The notes under the pieces: model-generated
Seen by the model: the letters and a program-made list of their open reading frames with translations, nothing else
What the model was told of the DNA's origin: nothing
Database searches by the model: none
NCBI GenBank assembly: GCA_964244295.1
Contig: CAXTIG010000012.1
Coordinates: 62,001-126,000 of the forward strand
DNA: 64,000 nt
Direction of reading: 5' to 3'
Source of the DNA: JAJAZB01 sp964244295
GTDB taxonomy: Bacteria > Bacteroidota > Bacteroidia > Cytophagales > Spirosomataceae
Translations under genes and position numbers: made by a program
Part shown: piece by piece, positions 59,418 to 64,000 of the stretch
How the letters are laid out: each line of letters begins with the position of its first letter
How positions within the stretch are numbered: position 1 is the stretch's first letter

Positions 59418-59837
59418 TACGCGCTTCGGCCCAGCGTATCCACGAGTACAAATGAAACGAGGCTGTCTACCTCCGCTGACCGTCAGCTAACCCTGGATGT
59501 AGCCCCCGACGACGACGAACCCAGCGAGGACGCCGCCGAAAACCCTACCGCCACGTCTACCGCAACGAAAAAAGTGAAATTCAAGCCCATTACTCCAGCG
59601 ACGAGGGCCTCGAACACATCGAATACCTCAGCCTGGATTGCCAAAACGCCGGCGGCCCCTGGTTGAGCGCCGTGGACCTGAAAATCGATATAAAAAGGCG
59701 ACGTGTTGCTTGATGGGAAGAAAACAGGCGAATTCTGGGACGTAACCCTGCGGAGCGAAGCCCGCCCGCTACGGCTGAAAATTCGGAACATTGCCGGGGA
59801 TGAGAGTATCATCGGGTTGGGCGTGCTGGAAGCCTGA
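59418..59837 (+). pseudogene. Decayed gene with at least two frameshifts
   Basis: Meaningful sequence is spread over three frames: LTLDVAPDDDEPSEDAAEN, then YRHVYRNEKSEIQAHYSSDE...LSAVDLKID, then GDVLLDGKKTGEFWDVTLRS...GLGVLEA followed by a stop at 59837. The shifts lie near 59545 and 59690. I do not recognise the ancestral family. The 5' extent is uncertain; an open stretch reaches back to the end of the isomerase gene. After it, up to 60111, I see nothing coding. Confidence 0.65.
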
Positions 59838-60111
59838 GAGCGGGTTGAGTTAACGCAAAATGTCGGGAATCGTCATACTGCGGCACGACGAAATCTGGTC
59901 TTTTTCCGTAATTCAATCCGCTTTGAACTGATGGTATTCATATTGGAAAGACATCAGGTCCGCGTGATATCAGTTCTTGACCAAAGTATCTGGGGTAGGA
60001 GCGGTATGGTTGTGAGCGCTCAGGGGGTATTTTCCCTGTATTTGAGTTCGTGCCTTGCAAAGGCAGGGGAGGCTACTGAATTTAGTGGTCTCATCATTTC
60101 CCAATCCGCTC

Positions 60112-61383
60112 ATGCGACTTTTTTACTTGCTGGTGGCCCTTTTTTCGGGCATTGCCTCGTTCGCCCAGATTACTGAAAACAAGGGCATTACTTCAACTGA
60201 TGAGTCCGTCAACGCCGTTCAACGGGCATTTTTCCGCAAAAACTTTCGGGATTTTTCCAAGTTGGCGGCGTTTTCGGGCACCCCCCTCAATCAACTCATC
60301 GTCTCGCTCTCCGACCAGTCGGTCGAAGTAAATACGCTGTTCGGTCCGAAGGATTACCGGCCCTTGGTGCGGGTCGGACTACACGGGAAAGCGGCATTAG
60401 CCGAAGATTTCGCCCCGCTTTTTAAAGAGCAAGCCCTAGGCACTGACCTGGAGGTTGGCGGACGGATTTACTTCGACTTGTATTCGCCAGCTTTTACCAA
60501 ATACTCCCGTCAATTTTTTAAAAAGACGGACAATGCAAAAATTGCTTTCATCCGTCAGCGAGCAGCCAATGAAGTGATCAGGCAGTGGAAGTCGATTCAG
60601 GCGCAGAAGGTAATGGTGAATAGTCAACGTCCTTCTTCCCCGGCGAAGGGGAGTTTCGATGATCTTGACTACGCGAAGGATTCACTCCAGAAACTCGAAG
60701 ATGACTTCGATGAGTATAAAATGAAAACCCTGGTGGCAGCGGAGGACGAAATTGAATGGTCGACGCGGCGGTATTTCTGGGCTTTTCTGGAGGGAAATCT
60801 CACGTCGAGCCGGGCCAATGTCTACGTCCCTGCCCAGTTAAAAGGCGAGAGCAGAAACATTGCGGGCCAAAACCTGAGTGTCACCCTCAATAGTACGTCG
60901 GTGTACAACGCAGCCCGGTTTGGTGCGTGGGGTATCTGGGGTCGCTATTCGGTAAAGTGGAACAACTCCGTCTTTGACCAGAAGCGGTTGAGAACCAGTA
61001 CGATGGTAGCCGGAAGTGACAGTGATGGGAACCCTATCACGTTGCTGGAAACCGACGAGGTGCTCACGGGTAACAATAAGGAAGCCGTGTTGCACACGGT
61101 CTATCTCCAGGCGCTCGCCCTCTCGAAAAAGCGGGACTGGGGGCTTGAAGCGCACGTTGAACACACGTACAATGCGCTGAAGGAACAACACCAAACGGTC
61201 CCGGGAATCGGCGTAATTATTCCAACCCTCAACGACGACGAGGGTAATTCCCGCACCAACCTCGTCATTTTTCTTAACCTGACGGACTTTTTCAACCGTG
61301 GCGACAACGCAAATTATCCCACCCGCTGGTCTCGGCGAGTCGTGGGACTAAAGGTTGGATTGCCCTTCGCTTTACCAAAATAA
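60112..61383 (+). CDS. Secreted protein of unknown function
   Basis: 423 residues from the ATG at 60112 (MRLFYLLVALFSGIASFAQ signal peptide, cleavage near 19); an earlier ATG would add 19 non-signal residues. The body has a helical charged middle (KDSLQKLEDDFDEYKMK, about 190-215) and a beta-rich C-terminal half with long aromatic strands (AARFGAWGIWGRYSVKW, RDWGLEAHVEHTYNAL, ending VVGLKVGLPFALPK) compatible with an outer-membrane barrel. I do not recognise the family. G+C content is somewhat lower than the neighbours. Confidence 0.75.
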   Translation: MRLFYLLVALFSGIASFAQITENKGITSTDESVNAVQRAFFRKNFRDFSKLAAFSGTPLNQLIVSLSDQSVEVNTLFGPKDYRPLVRVGLHGKAALAEDFAPLFKEQALGTDLEVGGRIYFDLYSPAFTKYSRQFFKKTDNAKIAFIRQRAANEVIRQWKSIQAQKVMVNSQRPSSPAKGSFDDLDYAKDSLQKLEDDFDEYKMKTLVAAEDEIEWSTRRYFWAFLEGNLTSSRANVYVPAQLKGESRNIAGQNLSVTLNSTSVYNAARFGAWGIWGRYSVKWNNSVFDQKRLRTSTMVAGSDSDGNPITLLETDEVLTGNNKEAVLHTVYLQALALSKKRDWGLEAHVEHTYNALKEQHQTVPGIGVIIPTLNDDEGNSRTNLVIFLNLTDFFNRGDNANYPTRWSRRVVGLKVGLPFALPK

Positions 61384-61572
61384 ACTAAATTGACTTGCTT
61401 GATAGCTGGAAATCAAAGTATTGACCTTTTACAAAAAGTCCGTAGGCTTCAAAACCTGTGAAATCTTTGTTGTGGTAAGTATTTTTTGGAGGCGCGAAGA
61501 AATGGGGCGTCAAGATCATCAGAAAGGAGCGCGATAATTCCTCTCAGCGTTTCAAATAGCATTTTGGAAAAC

Positions 61573-61602
61573 AAAAAAGGGTTACGATTCATATCGTAAC
61601 CC
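61573..61602 (-). terminator. Intrinsic terminator after tRNA-Ala
   Basis: On the minus strand the sequence reads GGGTTACGAT-ATGA-ATCGTAACCC-TTTTTT: a 10-bp perfect stem, a four-base loop and a T6 tail. It lies 15 nt past the 3' end of the tRNA. Confidence 0.92.
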
Positions 61603-61616
61603 TTCGATTTTCACCG

Positions 61617-61690
<74 letters not shown>

Positions 61691-61747
61691 GTTGAGGAGT
61701 GCAAAAGTAGCCGCCCAAGCGCATTTGTCAAGCCTGATGCCAAAAAA

Positions 61748-62209
61748 TTATTTCTCCCGCACAAACTGAATGTAATCGGTGACGGGCATCACGGGTACCA
61801 GTTTCCGGCTGCGCAGTTCTTCCACCAACTGTCCCCGGTGGTACGTATCGTGGTTGATGAGGTGCGCCAGGATGTCACGCAGGGGCGTTTCGTAGGCTTC
61901 ACCTTCTGAATTGTGGTAAGCAATGACCTCATCGAACTGTTCCTCCGAACGAGTCTGTAAAAAAGCCGCCCAGCGCTCGGCTAGTTGGCGATGGATTTGA
62001 CCGCATTCCCACAAATCACGGCGCTCCCAAAGCGGGAAATAGCGTTCGTCGAGTTGCACTCGGCTCAGCCAGCTTTGTTGAGCGGCCAGGATGTGTGAAA
62101 ATAAATCAAGGCAACGCCCGTCGGGGTAGCGGGGTTCTCCCAGGGCGTCGAGAATGCGCTCGTTGGCCCAGCGCTCGTAGGCAAATAGCTTGACGAAGTA
62201 TTCTTTCAT
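61748..62209 (-). CDS. DinB-family metal-binding protein
   Basis: A 153-residue four-helix-bundle protein. Histidines in the right places for the DinB/YfiT metal site are seen: FSHILAAQQSWL (His39) and AHLINHDTYHRGQ (two His in helix 4). DinB-like proteins include thiol transferases and DNA-damage-induced proteins; the substrate here is unknown. The start is the ATG at 62209. Single gene, convergent with the peroxiredoxin-side region. Confidence 0.9.
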   Translation of the reverse strand: MKEYFVKLFAYERWANERILDALGEPRYPDGRCLDLFSHILAAQQSWLSRVQLDERYFPLWERRDLWECGQIHRQLAERWAAFLQTRSEEQFDEVIAYHNSEGEAYETPLRDILAHLINHDTYHRGQLVEELRSRKLVPVMPVTDYIQFVREK

Positions 62210-62384
62210 GAAAAATGAAGGGGGGAATTGTCTCGAAAGCCAACGCGGGTTCTACAAAAAACGTTGACTTTGCCGAAAAAAGCCCCGATGTTTGACCGAA
62301 AAATTACTCTACTGAACTAGTAGGCTGACCAGGGAGTTTCCCTCCCGTCTCAACAGTTCAACAATTCTAATCCCAACAATTCCT

Positions 62385-63020
62385 ATGTCACTCCGACTTG
62401 GCGACATTGCCCCCGATTTCGAGGCCGACAGCACGCAGGGCCACCTCCACTTTCACGAATGGCTCGGCGATAGCTGGGGGATGCTGTTTTCACACCCCGC
62501 CGATTTTACGCCCGTGTGCACGACCGAATTAGGCCGCACGGCGCTGTTGAAAGACGAGTTTGCCAAACGCAACGTGAAGGTAATCGCCGTGAGCGTGGAC
62601 GACCTCGAGTCGCACAACCGCTGGACGCCCGACATCAAGGAGGTGACCGGCAGCGAGGTGAATTTCCCGCTCATTGCCGACTCCGATCGTAAAATCGCCG
62701 AACTCTACGACATGATTCATCCCAACGCCAGCGAAAAAACTACGGTGCGCTCGGTGTTCGTGATCGGCCCCGATAAGAAAATCAAGCTGACGCTGACGTA
62801 CCCCGCCTCGACGGGTCGGAATTTCAACGAGTTGCTGCGCGTCATCGACTCGCTCCAACTTACGGCCAATTACCAGGTCGCCACGCCCGCCGACTGGCAG
62901 GATGGTGAGGACGTGATCGTGACGCCCGCCGTGCCCAACGAAGGCATCGAACAAAAATTCCCGAAGGGCGTCAACTACGTGAAACCGTATCTCCGCGTGA
63001 CACCCCAGCCGAATAAATAA
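62385..63020 (+). CDS. 1-Cys peroxiredoxin (Prx6/AhpC-TSA family)
   Basis: A 211-residue cytosolic peroxidase that reduces H2O2 and organic hydroperoxides. The peroxidatic Cys45 is in FSHPADFTPVCTTE. Prx6-type features follow: VIAVSVDDLESHNRW, FPLIADSDRKIAELYDM, and the extended C-terminal domain (NYQVATPADWQDGEDVIVTP...FPKGVNYVKPYLR). There is no resolving cysteine in the usual 2-Cys position. Single gene, no RBS of note. Confidence 0.96.
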   Translation: MSLRLGDIAPDFEADSTQGHLHFHEWLGDSWGMLFSHPADFTPVCTTELGRTALLKDEFAKRNVKVIAVSVDDLESHNRWTPDIKEVTGSEVNFPLIADSDRKIAELYDMIHPNASEKTTVRSVFVIGPDKKIKLTLTYPASTGRNFNELLRVIDSLQLTANYQVATPADWQDGEDVIVTPAVPNEGIEQKFPKGVNYVKPYLRVTPQPNK

Positions 63021-63040
63021 GGGGAAGAGTTACAGCCTAA

Positions 63041-63102
63041 AAGCGGAGGTCATCCTGAGCGGAGTCGAAGCGGACGCCGTGCGGGATGACCTCCACTTTT
63101 TT
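63041..63102. terminator. Bidirectional terminator-like palindrome between convergent genes
   Basis: GGAGGTCATCC (63045-63055) pairs with GGATGACCTCC (63084-63094); the plus strand then runs into T6 (63097-63102). The interior carries the same GAGCGGAGTCGAAG core as other palindromes here. It separates the peroxiredoxin gene from the GH43 gene, which converge. Confidence 0.8.
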
Positions 63103-63106
63103 GCGT

Positions 63107-64000
63107 TTACCGCCCCGAAGGCCGCGTTAGTTCAAACCCGGTCGGGAGCGGGTCGCCAAAGACGGGCATACCCTCGGCGGTAAACGTGAAGGGCTGCATC
63201 CGGGGCGAACGCTGCCCGCCACAGCCTTGCCCCGGCTCCGGGTTGGCGTGGTAGAGAATCCAGTCCTGCCGACCGTTGGGCGATTTAAAAAAGGAGTTGT
63301 GCCCGGCGGCATGGGTACCGTTCACGCCGTTGGCCCAAAACACCGGTCGGGGGTGCTTTACCCAGGAGGCCGGATTCATCAAATCGGCATTGGCTTCGGC
63401 GCTGACCACGCCCAGGGCGTAGAAATCGGTCCAGCAGCCGCTGGCCGAAAACACCACGTGGAGTTTGCCATTGGGGGCTTTCAAAAACTGCGGTCCTTCG
63501 TTGACCAAAACCACGGGTTTGTCGTCGGGGCCGGGTTTGGCAATCAGGCCGTGGTGTTCCCACTCGTAGCGCGGGTCCGCAATGCGGACCCGTGGCCCTT
63601 CGGCGGTCCAGGGGTCCTGCAACCGGCAGAGGTAAATATCCTGCCGTCCGTTTTCGTTGCCTTCCCAGCCCGACCACACCAGGTACAACTGCCCCCAGTG
63701 CTCAAACACCGACCCGTCGATGGCCCACTTGTCGTCGGGCGTTTTGAGTTGACCTTTCAGTGTCCAGGTGCCCTGAGTAGGATCGGACGAGGGATTTTCG
63801 AGTACGTAGAGGCGGTGGTTGCGGTTCTGCCCGTCGTCGGCGGCGAAGTAGAGGTACCACGCCCCCCGCAAAAAATGCAACTCGGGTGCCCAGATGTCTT
63901 TCGAGTAGGCCCCGGTGGCGGGCGGCGTCCAGATTACTTTTTTTTCGGCCTTGCTCAGGTCGGCCAGGTCGCCCGTTTTCCAGAGCGTCAGGTTGCGGCC
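63107..64000 (-). CDS. GH43-family glycoside hydrolase (5' end outside window)
   Basis: 298 codons in frame from the window edge to the stop at 63107; the N-terminus with the signal peptide and catalytic base lies outside. The five-bladed propeller of family GH43/F is clear: KDIWAPELHFLRGAWYLYFAAD, KWAIDGSVFEHWGQLYLVWSG (pKa-modulating Asp) and VNEGPQFLKAPNG (general-acid Glu), ending GHNSFFKSPNGRQDWILYHA. Enzymes of the family release arabinose or xylose from plant polysaccharides, secreted or periplasmic. It is not adjacent to the SusCD locus. Confidence 0.93.
   Translation of the reverse strand, partial: GRNLTLWKTGDLADLSKAEKKVIWTPPATGAYSKDIWAPELHFLRGAWYLYFAADDGQNRNHRLYVLENPSSDPTQGTWTLKGQLKTPDDKWAIDGSVFEHWGQLYLVWSGWEGNENGRQDIYLCRLQDPWTAEGPRVRIADPRYEWEHHGLIAKPGPDDKPVVLVNEGPQFLKAPNGKLHVVFSASGCWTDFYALGVVSAEANADLMNPASWVKHPRPVFWANGVNGTHAAGHNSFFKSPNGRQDWILYHANPEPGQGCGGQRSPRMQPFTFTAEGMPVFGDPLPTGFELTRPSGR

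Noticed and set aside
59483..59812. Open frame on the minus strand over the decayed gene
   Set aside because: Ser/Phe-rich product with no family features; the plus strand gives protein-like sequence in three pieces.

Overview
The window looks like chromosomal DNA of a Bacteroidota bacterium of the order Cytophagales, probably Spirosomataceae-like. Two SusC/SusD pairs, a FecR/ECF-sigma surface-signalling set, a hybrid one-protein two-component regulator, DUF4097 and ASPIC/UnbV proteins, lack of strong Shine-Dalgarno sites and TAnnTTTG-type promoter boxes all support this. The family-level placement is inference. Most of the window is GC-rich; one AT-richer stretch lies near 17.0-18.5 kb. I see no rRNA, CRISPR array, prophage or recognisable insertion sequence.

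Layout. 1-3062 (-): SWIM/SNF2 helicase, cut by the window edge. 3.3-7.2 kb (-): two tandem CocE/S15-type secreted hydrolases. 7.5-11.6 kb (+): hisG, hisD, a LolA-like gene and hisC. 11.8-17.0 kb (+): a small secreted protein, an AddA/RecB-like helicase-nuclease flanked on both sides by large palindromic elements, and an NlpC/P60 lipoprotein. 17.1-19.9 kb (+): an unknown AT-rich gene, a membrane protein, a NarL-type histidine kinase and its response regulator. 20.3-26.4 kb (+): ECF sigma, zinc-finger/HEAT anti-sigma-like protein, two DUF4097 proteins and a FtsX/MacB permease. 26.8-34.7 kb (-): ECF sigma, FecR, STN-SusC, SusD and a lipoprotein, a complete surface-signalling uptake unit. 34.8-36.5 kb (-): an alpha-glucan phosphorylase homologue lacking the expected PLP lysine.

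36.6-59.4 kb is the most interesting block. A hybrid sensor kinase/AraC regulator (-) faces a + strand series of SusC, SusD, two FG-GAP/ASPIC-UnbV proteins, a vanadium-haloperoxidase/PAP2 lipoprotein, a ThuA-glucose dehydrogenase-PKD-cytochrome c fusion and a hydroxypyruvate isomerase-like protein. It reads as a periplasmic oxidative (sugar?) utilisation locus with few classical glycoside hydrolases. 59.4-64 kb holds a decayed gene, an unknown secreted protein, tRNA-Ala(GGC) with a clean terminator, a DinB-like protein, a 1-Cys peroxiredoxin and a GH43-type gene cut by the right edge.

A striking overall feature is a dense population of long, mostly perfect inverted repeats. Many carry a GTCATCC...-type arm end, and the two arms of each copy match each other although copies differ. 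Most lie between genes, but several lie in frame inside genes, including two inserted between the start codon and the signal peptide of exported proteins.
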